Shown here: piece by piece, positions 8,462 to 17,437 of the stretch
How positions within the stretch are numbered: the first letter of the stretch is position 1
Layout: each line of letters opens with the position of its first letter
Assembly (NCBI GenBank): GCA_963545085.1
Contig: CAUUHV010000002.1
Location: forward strand, 1-64,000
DNA from: Catonella sp963545085
GTDB lineage: Bacteria > Bacillota > Clostridia > Lachnospirales > Lachnospiraceae
Direction: 5' to 3'
DNA length: 64,000 bases
Notes under the pieces: generated by a model
What the model was told of the DNA's origin: nothing
Database searches by the model: none
What the model saw: only the letters and a program-made list of their open reading frames with translations
Position numbers and translations under genes: made by a program

Positions 8462-9826
8462 TTATGTTGAAATTTTTTTTATAAGTATATCTATCTTATC
8501 CGTTAATTCAGTTTTGCCGTTTTCTTTCTCTTTTTCAAGTTCTCCAATAATTTTCTTTTCTCCATAAACCACCGTGGAGTGATCCTTATTTCCAAGTTTT
8601 ATACCTATATCTTTAAAATTCATATTTGTAAGCTTTCTTGCGAGAAACATACATATTTGTCTGGGATAGGATAAATTGCTGCTTTTTTTATTTGAAATTA
8701 TTTCATCGGAAGTAATAGCATAATGATCCGCTACTATTTCCACTATTTTACTTATTGTTATCTCCTTTTTAGCTTGTGGGGAAATTATATCTTTAAGGGC
8801 TTTTTCAGCCAACTCTCTGTTGACTGCGGTATTTTCAAGTTTTCCGAAGGCTACTATTTTGGTTAAAGCTCCTTCAAGCTCCCTTATATTGGAAATAACA
8901 TTATCAGCTATATAGTTAAGTACATCGTCATCTATTGAAAGTCCGTCAAGTTCTTCTTTTTTTCTTAAAATAGCCATTCTTGTTTCATAATCCGGCATTT
9001 GGATATCGGCTATAAGTCCCATTTCAAAGCGTGAACGGAGTCGCTCTTCAAGAGTTGTAAAATCCTTTGGCGGTTTATCTGATGAAATTATAATTTGTTT
9101 TCCCGCCTGATGAAGCTCGTTAAAGGTATGAAAAAATTCTTCCTGTGTACTTTCCTTACCTATAATAAACTGTATATCATCTATCAGCAATACATCTATA
9201 TTTCTGTATTTTTCTCTGAATTTTTCAGGTGTGGAGAGGCTTGATCCTCCTCTTATACTTTCTATAAGCTCGTTTGTAAAATTTTCACTTGTTACATATA
9301 AAACTTTTGCGTCAGCTTCTTTTTCAAGTATATAATGGGCAATGGAATGCATTAAGTGTGTTTTTCCGAGTCCGACTCCTCCATAGATAAAAAGAGGATT
9401 ATATACCTTTGCGGGAGCTTCGGCAACGGCAAGCGAAGCGGCATGAGCAAATTTATTATTTGAGCCTACCACAAAGGTATCAAAAGTATATCTCGGATTA
9501 AGATTGGCTCCATCCGCTTTTCTTTTAAGATTTATAAATTTTTCTTCTTTTTTATCATAGGTATTTGCGGATTTATTTGTTATAAAATTTATAGTGTAAT
9601 GTTTCCCCATTACCGCTTCTACTGAATTATCTATGAAAATACCGTATTTATTTTTTATAAAATCTTCAAAAGCTTCATTTTCTATTAGAATTGTTACTGA
9701 ATTTTCATCTTCACCATAAACTTTCAGAGGAACGATGAAGGTATTAAAGGATGGAGAAAGAATATTAAATTCCGTCCTTAAAATTTCGAGGATTTTATTC
9801 CAATTTGAACTGACAGTTGAATTCAT
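8462..9826 (-). CDS. dnaA: Chromosomal replication initiator DnaA
   Basis: DnaA is the AAA+ initiator that binds DnaA boxes and melts the origin. The protein has 454 residues: an N-terminal domain I (residues 1-80), a linker, an AAA+ domain with Walker A GGVGLGKTHL near residue 150 and Walker B VLLIDDIQF, and the C-terminal helix-turn-helix domain IV with the DnaA signature DHSTVVYG. The start has AAAGGAG nine to ten bases upstream. DnaA boxes lie directly upstream and an origin-like spacer lies downstream, which suggests autoregulation and a bipartite origin. Confidence 0.98.
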   Translation of the reverse strand: MNSTVSSNWNKILEILRTEFNILSPSFNTFIVPLKVYGEDENSVTILIENEAFEDFIKNKYGIFIDNSVEAVMGKHYTINFITNKSANTYDKKEEKFINLKRKADGANLNPRYTFDTFVVGSNNKFAHAASLAVAEAPAKVYNPLFIYGGVGLGKTHLMHSIAHYILEKEADAKVLYVTSENFTNELIESIRGGSSLSTPEKFREKYRNIDVLLIDDIQFIIGKESTQEEFFHTFNELHQAGKQIIISSDKPPKDFTTLEERLRSRFEMGLIADIQMPDYETRMAILRKKEELDGLSIDDDVLNYIADNVISNIRELEGALTKIVAFGKLENTAVNRELAEKALKDIISPQAKKEITISKIVEIVADHYAITSDEIISNKKSSNLSYPRQICMFLARKLTNMNFKDIGIKLGNKDHSTVVYGEKKIIGELEKEKENGKTELTDKIDILIKKIST

Positions 9827-10330
9827 GACACAATACTCCTTTATAAAGACATTTTATATTATTCGACCTTAAAATACAACCCCGTCATAGATTACAGAAT
9901 TCTTAATACATATTGTACAATAGGATTAAATGTTTTCGGTATGTAAACTGTGGTATAAATAATTTAAAAATAATAACACGATAGTTATAAAAAAATATCA
10001 ACAGCTTTTCACAAAATATATTCACAAAAAATATATGGTTATCAACATAGATTTTACAAGAGTAGAAACCGCGTAAAAACTGAAAAAATGAAAGAATGGA
10101 ATGATAGTTATCAACATCTTATCAACAGATTGTTGATAACTATACCACAGAAATAGAAAAAAATATTTATATACTATTATTGTAGAATTATAATCTAAGA
10201 TATATTACTACTTCGGTATGATTAGATAAAATTATAAAAAGATTAAAAAATATCCCTTTAAAGGTATAATTCTCTTGATTTTTCATTGACTTGTTGCTAT
10301 TATAACGTTGATTGTAATTAGTCGGGTAAG
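9827..10330. other. oriC: Replication origin oriC (DnaA-box cluster upstream of dnaA)
   Basis: This 500-base intergenic region lies between the divergent dnaA and rpmH genes. Four perfect TTATCAACA boxes are visible: 10039-10047, 10108-10116 and 10119-10127 on plus, and 10131-10139 on minus. A one-mismatch copy, ATATCAACA, is at 9995-10003. An AT-rich tract follows at about 10150-10215 and 10230-10260. Gene orientation switches across this region, as expected for the start of bidirectional replication. All visible boxes use the TTATCAACA variant rather than TTATCCACA. Confidence 0.9.
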
Positions 10331-10357
10331 AATCCTGCAGTTAAGGAGGTGTTTAGA

Positions 10358-10492
10358 TTGAAGATGACATTCCAGCCTAAGAAGAGGCACAGATCAAAGG
10401 TTCACGGATTTCGTAAAAGAATGAAGACAGCTGATGGCAGAAGAGTATTAGCAAGAAGAAGAGCTAAGGGAAGAAAGAGATTATCTGCGTAA
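10358..10492 (+). CDS. rpmH: 50S ribosomal protein L34
   Basis: This 44-residue basic protein of the large ribosomal subunit begins MKMTFQPKKRHRSKVHGFRK and ends RKRLSA, the standard L34 sequence. It starts with TTG at 10358, preceded by AAGGAGG with eight bases of spacing. It is the first gene of the conserved rpmH-rnpA-yidD-yidC-jag cluster on the right replication arm and is transcribed away from oriC. Confidence 0.97.
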   Translation: MKMTFQPKKRHRSKVHGFRKRMKTADGRRVLARRRAKGRKRLSA

Positions 10493-10549
10493 TCAGTTAC
10501 AATAGGGACACAGGCCTTGCCGGTGTCCGTTTGTTTATCAGGGAAAAAT

Positions 10550-10894
10550 ATGTTGCGTAATTCGATTAAAAGCCGGGTTTCATTTAAGAAGGTATACGAA
10601 TCGGGAAAATCCTATGCCAATAAGTATTTGGTAATGTATATTTACCAAAATTCTTTATCGGAAAACAGAATAGGTATAACGGTAAGTAAAAAGGTAGGAA
10701 ACAGTGTTATAAGGCATAGGGCGACAAGACTTATAAGAGAAAGTTGCAGACTTAATTCCTTGAGGATTAGGAAGAGCTTTGATATTGTTATAATTGCCAG
10801 AGGAAATATAAAGGATAAAAAATATAAGGATGTGGAAAGTGCGTTTTTACATCTTTGCAGGTTACACGGTATATTGGAAAGAGATGACATATAG
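10550..10894 (+). CDS. rnpA: Ribonuclease P protein component
   Basis: This is the protein cofactor that helps the RNase P RNA bind pre-tRNA. The 114-residue protein has FKKVYESGKSY at the N terminus, GITVSKKVGNSVIRHRATR (the basic RNR-type helix) and LIRES. The ATG at 10550 with AGGGA upstream is preferred over a TTG 33 bases earlier. Its stop codon TAG shares a base with the GTG start of yidD (TAGTG), so the two are probably translationally coupled. Confidence 0.95.
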   Translation: MLRNSIKSRVSFKKVYESGKSYANKYLVMYIYQNSLSENRIGITVSKKVGNSVIRHRATRLIRESCRLNSLRIRKSFDIVIIARGNIKDKKYKDVESAFLHLCRLHGILERDDI

Positions 10895-11112
10895 TGTTTA
10901 TTAAGAAAATTTTCATATTCTTAATTAAGATTTATAAACGAAATATTTCTCCTTATAAGGGAGGGCCTGTATGCAGATTTTATCCGTCATGCTCTACCTA
11001 TGCAATTCAGGCAATAGAAAAATATGGAGCCTTTAAAGGCTCTTATTTGGCTGTAAAGAGGATTCTAAGATGTAATCCTCTTATTAAAGGCGGTATAGAC
11101 TTTGTGCCGTAA
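10894..11112 (+). CDS. yidD: Membrane protein insertion efficiency factor YidD
   Basis: This 72-residue small amphipathic protein acts at the inner face of the membrane alongside YidC. It has the family hallmark GGPVCRFYPSCSTYAIQAI and RILRCNPLIKGG, including the three conserved cysteines. It starts with GTG overlapping the rnpA stop and is followed by yidC after 46 bases. Confidence 0.95.
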   Translation: MFIKKIFIFLIKIYKRNISPYKGGPVCRFYPSCSTYAIQAIEKYGAFKGSYLAVKRILRCNPLIKGGIDFVP

Positions 11113-11158
11113 AGTATATTAAAGAGAAGGTATATCAAAGATTTAGGAGGAAGATAGA

Positions 11159-12439
11159 TTGATCTCACAGATAATAGCGCTCACACAGTATAACGGAGCG
11201 ATAGTAGGACCGGTAGCAAAGGTTCTTGCTTATATAATAAATGCCATATATTCATTTTTCTCAATATTCGGGATAGAAAATGCCGCTTTATGTATTGTTT
11301 TATTTACATTTATATTAAGAGCTTTTATGGTTCCGCTTTATTACAGACAGCAGAAAGCGGGTAAGCTTACCTCAAAGATGAACCCGGAATTAACCGCTAT
11401 ACAAGCTAAATATAAAGGAAAAAGGGATCCGGAGTCACAGAAAAAGATGCAGCTTGAAACTCAGGCTGTTTATGAGAAATACGGCTCAAATCCTCTTTCC
11501 GGATGTTTGCCGCTTTTAATAACTTTTCCTATAATGCTCGGTCTTTACAGAATAGTTTTAAGTATGCCTGCTTATATGCCTGCAATAAAAGATATTTACA
11601 CAAATATTGCAAATCAGGTTATGAATCAGAACGATTATGTCAATATACTTACCGAGATAGCTGACAGTAAAACAGTAAAATTAGTTGTTGAAAACGGAGC
11701 GGCAAGTCTTAATTCCGTTATAGACGTATTAAGTATTTTTAACAATGAGAAGTGGAAGCTTCTGGCAGAGAAATTTCCTCAGATTGCGCAAAGTATAGCA
11801 CCTTCTGTGGCAGAAATAGGTCGTATAAACAACGTATTCGGAATTTTTTCTGTATCGGATACTCCTTCGTTTACATCAAATCAGATTACATTGATTATCC
11901 CGTTTCTTGCAGGTGTACTTCAGTTTATAAACGGTAAGCAGATGATGAAGAGTAATACCGTTCCTGAAGGAAATAATCAGGCGGCGTCTATAAATAAGAA
12001 TATGACAAACTTTATGCCTATAATGCAGGCTGTTTTCTGTCTTACCTTTCCAATAGGTGTAGGTGTTTACTGGATAGCCGGAAGCGCCTTTTCAATTATT
12101 CAACAGTATTTCTTTAATAAGGCTCTTGATAAGGTGAATGTTGAGGAAATGATAAAAAAGAATCAGGAAAAGGCGGCAAAAGCAAGAGCAAAAAGGGGAG
12201 ATGCTCCGGATTCAAAGAATTTTAACAAATTCGCTAATACTTCGACACGCTCTATAGCTTCCATGGATGTAAAGAATATAAGCTCCGCAGAGAATAAAGA
12301 AGTTGAAAAAACTGAAAAAACCAAGGGTTCTACCATAAAAACCAAGGGAAATTATAAGATAACCGATTATAAGAAAAAAGATGGGGAATATAAGGCTTCA
12401 AATATATCGGATGTAGCCAATATGTTAAAGAGAGATTAA
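11159..12439 (+). CDS. yidC: Membrane protein insertase YidC/SpoIIIJ
   Basis: This insertase of the YidC/Oxa1/Alb3 family inserts and folds membrane proteins with or without SecYEG. The protein has 426 residues. Membrane segments are visible near residues 20-55 (around FTFILRAFMVPLYYRQQ, which holds the groove arginine), 115-140, 245-265 and 285-320. No lipoprotein signal is seen at the N terminus. A long basic cytosolic tail (residues about 340-426, rich in K and A) follows; such tails contact the ribosome in related proteins. The start is TTG at 11159 with TAGGAGG upstream. Next is jag, the usual partner. Confidence 0.95.
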   Translation: MISQIIALTQYNGAIVGPVAKVLAYIINAIYSFFSIFGIENAALCIVLFTFILRAFMVPLYYRQQKAGKLTSKMNPELTAIQAKYKGKRDPESQKKMQLETQAVYEKYGSNPLSGCLPLLITFPIMLGLYRIVLSMPAYMPAIKDIYTNIANQVMNQNDYVNILTEIADSKTVKLVVENGAASLNSVIDVLSIFNNEKWKLLAEKFPQIAQSIAPSVAEIGRINNVFGIFSVSDTPSFTSNQITLIIPFLAGVLQFINGKQMMKSNTVPEGNNQAASINKNMTNFMPIMQAVFCLTFPIGVGVYWIAGSAFSIIQQYFFNKALDKVNVEEMIKKNQEKAAKARAKRGDAPDSKNFNKFANTSTRSIASMDVKNISSAENKEVEKTEKTKGSTIKTKGNYKITDYKKKDGEYKASNISDVANMLKRD

Positions 12440-12455
12440 GGGAGTGGAAAGCAAT

Positions 12456-13433
12456 ATGAATAATGAATGGATTGAAGTTTCGGGAAAGACGGTGGATGAT
12501 GCTATTACTGAGGCATTGATAAAGCTTCAGACTGTTACGGATAAAATGGAATATGAGATTTTGGAAAAAGAGAGCTCCGGAATTTTCGGAATTTTTGGAA
12601 AGCATGAAGCAAAAATAAGAGCAAGGATTAAAGGAGCAAAAGCAAATACGGATGTTAAAGAAGTAAGAGAAGAAAGAAAATTAAACGCAAATGCAATTCG
12701 AAAAGACAGCGAAGCTTCTTTAAATGTAGGAGTATCTGAAAGAAAGCCTTTAATGAATTATACCGAACAACCTGTAATTAAGCCTGTTTCCGAGGAGACG
12801 GCGGCAAATGCTGAAAAGAAGGTAAAAGAATTTTTAGGTGATATATTTAAGGCTATGGAGCTTAAGGCTGAGATAAATATAAGCTTTGACAAGAATGAAA
12901 ATGAGCTTTCTGTAGATGTTAGAGCTGATGATATGGGAGTGCTTATAGGAAAAAGAGGGCAGACTCTTGATTCATTACAGTATATACTCAGTCTTGCCGT
13001 GAATAAAGGTCTTGAAGAGTATATTAAGATAAAGCTTGATTCGGAGAACTACAGAACAAGGAGAAAGGAAACTCTTGAAAATCTTGCGAAGAATATAGCT
13101 TTAAAGGTTAAGAGAACGGGAAAAACGGTTTCTCTTGAGCCTATGAATTCCTTTGAAAGAAGAATAATACATTCCGCTCTTCAAAATGATGATGAATGTG
13201 AAACCTACAGCGAAGGCAATGAGCCTTATCGCAAGGTTGTAGTTAAGCTGAAGGGTGAAAAGAGAAGATATAACGGAAAGTATAACAATAAAAGTTACGG
13301 AAGCAAAAAGCCTTACGGAAAGAAGAACTATTCTAAAAATTATGGAGGATATAACAGAAACTATAATGACAGAAAATATGTTTCCGAAGAAAAAAGCTTT
13401 GATAAAAAAGATTTTAATGAAGCGAATGAGTAA
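12456..13433 (+). CDS. jag: RNA-binding protein Jag/KhpB with Y/N/G/K-rich tail
   Basis: KhpB/Jag proteins bind RNA and affect cell division and elongation in Firmicutes. This 325-residue protein has, in order, a Jag-N domain (residues 1-55, with GIFGIFGKHEAKI), a variable linker, a KH domain (about 130-205, with VLIGKRGQTLDSLQYILS), an R3H domain (about 210-270, with NSFERRIIHSAL and SEGNEPYRKVVV), and an unusual tail (about 275-325) rich in Lys, Tyr, Gly and Asn. The ATG at 12456 is preferred; a GTG at 12444 overlaps its ribosome site. Confidence 0.93.
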   Translation: MNNEWIEVSGKTVDDAITEALIKLQTVTDKMEYEILEKESSGIFGIFGKHEAKIRARIKGAKANTDVKEVREERKLNANAIRKDSEASLNVGVSERKPLMNYTEQPVIKPVSEETAANAEKKVKEFLGDIFKAMELKAEINISFDKNENELSVDVRADDMGVLIGKRGQTLDSLQYILSLAVNKGLEEYIKIKLDSENYRTRRKETLENLAKNIALKVKRTGKTVSLEPMNSFERRIIHSALQNDDECETYSEGNEPYRKVVVKLKGEKRRYNGKYNNKSYGSKKPYGKKNYSKNYGGYNRNYNDRKYVSEEKSFDKKDFNEANE

Positions 13434-13459
13434 GATTACAGAAAATAAAGATTGAAAAC

Positions 13460-13564
13460 AACCCCGATTAATTTCCACAGGTGGTTTGATGAAAATCACC
13501 CATAACGGCAGGTTTTAAAATAATCCTGCGGTATATGCGCGGATAATCGGGGTTTTAGTTTTTT
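13460..13564 (+). ncRNA. Structured RNA-like element or elaborate terminator after jag
   Basis: An 11-bp outer stem pairs AACCCCGATTA (13460-13470) with TAATCGGGGTT (13544-13554), followed by TTAGTTTTTT. Two inner hairpins are GGTG...CACC (13480-13483 with 13497-13500, extendable with G-U pairs) and GCAGG...CCTGC (13508-13512 with 13525-13529). A competing stem CCAC/GTGG overlaps the first hairpin. The whole resembles a three-way junction ending in a T run. It may simply be a terminator for the rpmH-jag operon, or a cis-regulatory RNA ahead of mnmE. It matches no riboswitch core that I recognise. Confidence 0.5.
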
Positions 13565-13575
13565 ATGGAGTTATA

Positions 13576-14946
13576 ATGATGAATGATACAATTTCCGCCA
13601 TCTCTACGGCTGTAGGAAACTCAGGTATAAGTATAATAAGAATAAGCGGTGAGGAAGCTTTTGATATTGCCGGAAAGCTTATGAAGCTTAAAGCTGATGA
13701 AATTAAGGAAATAAAATCCCATACTATAAGATACGGGCATATTTATGACGGAGAAAATTTGCTTGATGAAGTTTTGGTTTCCTTTATGAGAACGCCTAAA
13801 ACCTATACCAGAGAGGATGTTGTTGAAATAAACTGCCATGGAGGAGTACTTATTACAAAGAAAATACTTTCTGAGGTAATAAATGCCGGAGCAAGACTTG
13901 CGGAGCCGGGAGAATTTACCAAAAGGGCTTTTTTAAACGGAAGAATTGATTTGACACAGGCAGAAGCCGTTATGGATATAATAAAGGCGGAAAGTGAGTA
14001 TGCGCTAAAGTCCGCGGAGAAGAAGTTAAACGGCGGAATAAGAGAAAAATTAAAACCTATAAAGGATGAAATTTTATCCGACACTGCATATATAGAAGCG
14101 GCGCTTGACGATCCTGAAAATATACCGCTTGAAGGAAAATCTGAGGAAATAAGGGAACATATAAATAAAAATATATCTTTGCTGACTCATATTTTAAATA
14201 ACGCGGGTAACGGAAGGATAATAAAAGAGGGAATAAAAACCGTAATAGTGGGAAAACCGAATGTCGGAAAATCTTCATTTTTAAACTATATATCGGGAGA
14301 AAATATAGCTATAGTAACAGATATAGCCGGGACGACAAGGGATGCTATTTTTCAACATATAAGCCTTGGAGATATTTCCTTAAATATAGTGGATACGGCG
14401 GGAATAAGAGAGACCGATAATGAAATAGAAAGAATAGGTATAGAGAAAGCAAAGGAGCATGCGCTTGATGCGGATTTAATTCTGTTGATTCTTGATTCTT
14501 CGAATAAAATATCTGACGAAGATAGGAAAATTATAGAATTTATTAAAAATAAGAAATCCATTGTTATTTTAAATAAGTCGGATCTTGATAGAGTTACTTC
14601 AAGGGAAGATATTGAAGTTATTTTAAACAGCAGGATAGTGGAAATGTCAGCTGTAAACAGGACAGGAATAGAGGAGCTTGAAAGTCTTATTAAAGAAATG
14701 TTTTTTGGCGGTGAGCTTGATTTTAATAATGAAATATATATATCAAACTTAAGACAGGAAGAGGCATTAAGAAATACGATAGAGAGTCTTAAATTGGTGC
14801 TTTCTTCGATAGATATAGGAGTTTCGGAAGATTTTTATACAATAGATTTAATGAATGCTTACAATTCATTAGGAGCAGTTATAGGTGATACTTCTTCAGA
14901 AGATTTGGCGGATAAGATATTTAATGATTTTTGTATGGGTAAGTGA
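13576..14946 (+). CDS. mnmE: tRNA modification GTPase MnmE
   Basis: With MnmG, MnmE forms the carboxymethylaminomethyl group on U34 of certain tRNAs. The 456-residue protein has the tetrahydrofolate-binding N-terminal domain (TISAISTAVGNSGISIIRISG), a helical domain into which the G domain is inserted with G1 GKPNVGKSS, G3 DTAGI and G4 NKSD, and the C-terminal catalytic end FCMGK with the conserved cysteine. It lies six bases upstream of mnmG, so the two partner subunits are co-transcribed. Confidence 0.97.
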   Translation: MMNDTISAISTAVGNSGISIIRISGEEAFDIAGKLMKLKADEIKEIKSHTIRYGHIYDGENLLDEVLVSFMRTPKTYTREDVVEINCHGGVLITKKILSEVINAGARLAEPGEFTKRAFLNGRIDLTQAEAVMDIIKAESEYALKSAEKKLNGGIREKLKPIKDEILSDTAYIEAALDDPENIPLEGKSEEIREHINKNISLLTHILNNAGNGRIIKEGIKTVIVGKPNVGKSSFLNYISGENIAIVTDIAGTTRDAIFQHISLGDISLNIVDTAGIRETDNEIERIGIEKAKEHALDADLILLILDSSNKISDEDRKIIEFIKNKKSIVILNKSDLDRVTSREDIEVILNSRIVEMSAVNRTGIEELESLIKEMFFGGELDFNNEIYISNLRQEEALRNTIESLKLVLSSIDIGVSEDFYTIDLMNAYNSLGAVIGDTSSEDLADKIFNDFCMGK

Positions 14947-14952
14947 GGTAGC

Positions 14953-16845
14953 ATGATTTACAATTTTAATGATTATGAAATAGCTGTTATAGGAGGAGGG
15001 CATGCAGGCTGTGAGGCGGCACTTGCTTCCGCAAGGCTCGGACACAAGACGATTATGTTTACGGTGAGTATAGACAGTATAGCTCTTATGCCATGCAATC
15101 CGAATATCGGAGGAACTTCAAAGGGTCATTTAGTAAGGGAAATAGATGCTCTCGGCGGTGAGATGGGAAAAAATATAGATAAGACTTTTATTCAGTCAAA
15201 AATGCTTAATAAGTCGAAGGGACCTGCTGTACATTCTCTTAGAGCGCAAGCTGACAAAGACGCTTATACAAAGGCGATGAGGAAGGTAATAGAAAATCAG
15301 GACGGGCTTTCTGTAAAGCAGGCGGAAGTAGCGGAAATAATTACCGAAAACGGTGAGGTAAAAGGAGTAAAGACTTACTCGGGCGCCGTTTATAACTGCA
15401 AAGCCGTAATTATATGCACGGGAACTTACCTTAACGCAAGATGTATTTACGGAGATGTGAGCAATTATACAGGACCTAATGGACTTTCAGCAGCAACCCA
15501 TTTAACGGATTCTCTAAAAAACTTAGGAATAAGATTAAGACGCTTTAAGACGGGAACGCCTGCAAGGGTTGATAAAAGAACGGTAGATTTTTCTAAAATG
15601 CAGATTCAAAACGGTGATGAGAAAATAGTACCGTTTTCATTTTCAAATAATAGAGAAGATATAGAGAGAGAACAGGTTCCTTGTTTTCTTACATATACTA
15701 ATGAAGAAACTCACAAAATAATCAGGGAAAATATAGATCGTTCGCCATTATATTCAGGGATGATAGAGGGAGTGGGACCGAGATATTGTCCATCTATTGA
15801 GGATAAAGTGATGAGGTTTGCGGATAAGGACAGACATCAGGTTTTTATAGAACCTGAAGGGAATTATACAAATGAGATGTATGTGGACGGAATGAGCAGC
15901 TCCATGCCGGAGGATGTTCAGATTGCCATGTATAGAACAGTTCCGGGACTTGAAAATGCTGATATAGTTAGAAATGCCTACGCGATAGAATATGACTGTG
16001 TTGACGCGACAGAGCTTAAGGACAGTCTTGAGTTTCAGAATGTTAAGGGACTTTTTTCCGCAGGGCAGTTTAACGGAAGTTCGGGCTATGAGGAAGCTGC
16101 AGCTCAAGGGCTTATTGCAGGAATAAACGCTTCTATGATGATAGAAAAAAGGAAGCCTCTTATTTTAAAAAGGTCCGATGCATATATAGGTGTTCTTATA
16201 GATGACCTTGTTACAAAGGAAACAAGAGAGCCTTACAGGATGATGACCTCGAGAGCGGAATACAGGCTTTTATTAAGACAGGATAATGCTGATTTAAGAC
16301 TTACAAAATTTGGCTTTGATATAGGACTTGTAAATGAAGAGACTTATAATAAGCTGCTCGATAAAAAAGAATGTATAGAGAAAGAAACAGAGCGTCTTAA
16401 AAGAAAGATTATAGGCGCAAATATGAAGGTACAGGATTTCCTTAAAAAGAACGGAAGTGCTATTCTGTCTTCTTCTCTTACTTTGGCGGAGTTAATAAGG
16501 CGTCCGGAATTGAACTACGAGCTTACTGCGGAGATTGACAAGGAAAGAGAGAAGCTTTCAGAGGATATAAAGGAGCAAGTGAACATAAATATAAAGTATG
16601 AAGGGTATATAGAAAGAGAAATAAGGCAGGTAGCTCAGTTCAAGAAGATGGAGGACAGGCTTATTCCGGAAATTCTTGATTATGGAAAGATAGATAACAT
16701 AAGAAAAGAGGCAAGGCAAAAGCTTTCTGAGATAAGACCGTCTTCAATAGGACAGGCTTCAAGAATATCGGGAGTTTCTCCGTCCGATATTTCCGTGCTT
16801 TTAGTATATTTGGAGCAGTATTTAAAAGGAAGGATAAGCCTGTGA
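14953..16845 (+). CDS. mnmG: tRNA uridine 5-carboxymethylaminomethyl modification enzyme MnmG
   Basis: MnmG is the FAD-dependent partner of MnmE in tRNA wobble-uridine modification. The 630-residue protein has the N-terminal dinucleotide-binding motif VIGGGHAGCEAALA, the conserved stretch CNPNIGGTSKGHLV, the FAD-family region GYEEAAAQGLIAGINA and the C-terminal helical domain with IREIRQVAQFKK-like sequence. The start at 14953 follows GAGGTAGC. Confidence 0.97.
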   Translation: MIYNFNDYEIAVIGGGHAGCEAALASARLGHKTIMFTVSIDSIALMPCNPNIGGTSKGHLVREIDALGGEMGKNIDKTFIQSKMLNKSKGPAVHSLRAQADKDAYTKAMRKVIENQDGLSVKQAEVAEIITENGEVKGVKTYSGAVYNCKAVIICTGTYLNARCIYGDVSNYTGPNGLSAATHLTDSLKNLGIRLRRFKTGTPARVDKRTVDFSKMQIQNGDEKIVPFSFSNNREDIEREQVPCFLTYTNEETHKIIRENIDRSPLYSGMIEGVGPRYCPSIEDKVMRFADKDRHQVFIEPEGNYTNEMYVDGMSSSMPEDVQIAMYRTVPGLENADIVRNAYAIEYDCVDATELKDSLEFQNVKGLFSAGQFNGSSGYEEAAAQGLIAGINASMMIEKRKPLILKRSDAYIGVLIDDLVTKETREPYRMMTSRAEYRLLLRQDNADLRLTKFGFDIGLVNEETYNKLLDKKECIEKETERLKRKIIGANMKVQDFLKKNGSAILSSSLTLAELIRRPELNYELTAEIDKEREKLSEDIKEQVNINIKYEGYIEREIRQVAQFKKMEDRLIPEILDYGKIDNIRKEARQKLSEIRPSSIGQASRISGVSPSDISVLLVYLEQYLKGRISL

Positions 16846-16874
16846 CAGAATTTTTGACTTGGGAGTAAGTGAAT

Positions 16875-17393
16875 ATGGAAAATATACGATTTGAAGTTAG
16901 AACCGTTATGGAAAAGAGCGATTATAGAAAGCTTTTATGTATTGCGACTTTTTTCAGAAATAAAGCAATTTTACCCATGATAATTTTTATATCTTTTGCA
17001 GGAAGTTTTATTATAAATTGTTTTAACGGGTTTAATGCAGCAAGGACTCTTATTATGGGAGTTTTTCTTTCTATTCTTTCTGTAATTGTTATAACGGTTA
17101 AGGTTGAGAGGATAAATAACAGATATATCAGAACAGGCAAAACGGGTGCGCCCGGCTCGGAGTATATATACAGGTTTTATGATAAGCGTTTGGAGATTGT
17201 CAATGAGACTATAAAAAGTAATTTTAATATTGATTATGACAAGGTTTATGGAGTAAGAGAAAATAGAGATTATTTGATTTTTTATCTTAGTGTTAAACAG
17301 GCGGCGCTTATAAGGAAAAAGGATATAAGCGATAATGGAGATTTGATTTCGTTTTTGAAGGATGTTTTTGATAAGAGATATAGTAAAATTTAA
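16875..17393 (+). CDS. YcxB-like membrane protein
   Basis: This protein has 172 residues. Two membrane helices lie near residues 35-55 and 60-80, and the C-terminal half matches the YcxB C-terminal pattern, with a strand-rich domain around YDKVYGVRENRDYLIFYLS followed by AALIRKKDI. The function of the family is unknown. The ATG at 16875 is chosen (GGGAG upstream); a GTG six bases earlier is possible. It sits between mnmG and rsmG, an insertion into an otherwise conserved order. Confidence 0.75.
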   Translation: MENIRFEVRTVMEKSDYRKLLCIATFFRNKAILPMIIFISFAGSFIINCFNGFNAARTLIMGVFLSILSVIVITVKVERINNRYIRTGKTGAPGSEYIYRFYDKRLEIVNETIKSNFNIDYDKVYGVRENRDYLIFYLSVKQAALIRKKDISDNGDLISFLKDVFDKRYSKI

Positions 17394-17437
17394 ACTATAT
17401 TTTAGGTTTATGGAGTATTTTACAATGGAGAAGGTTT

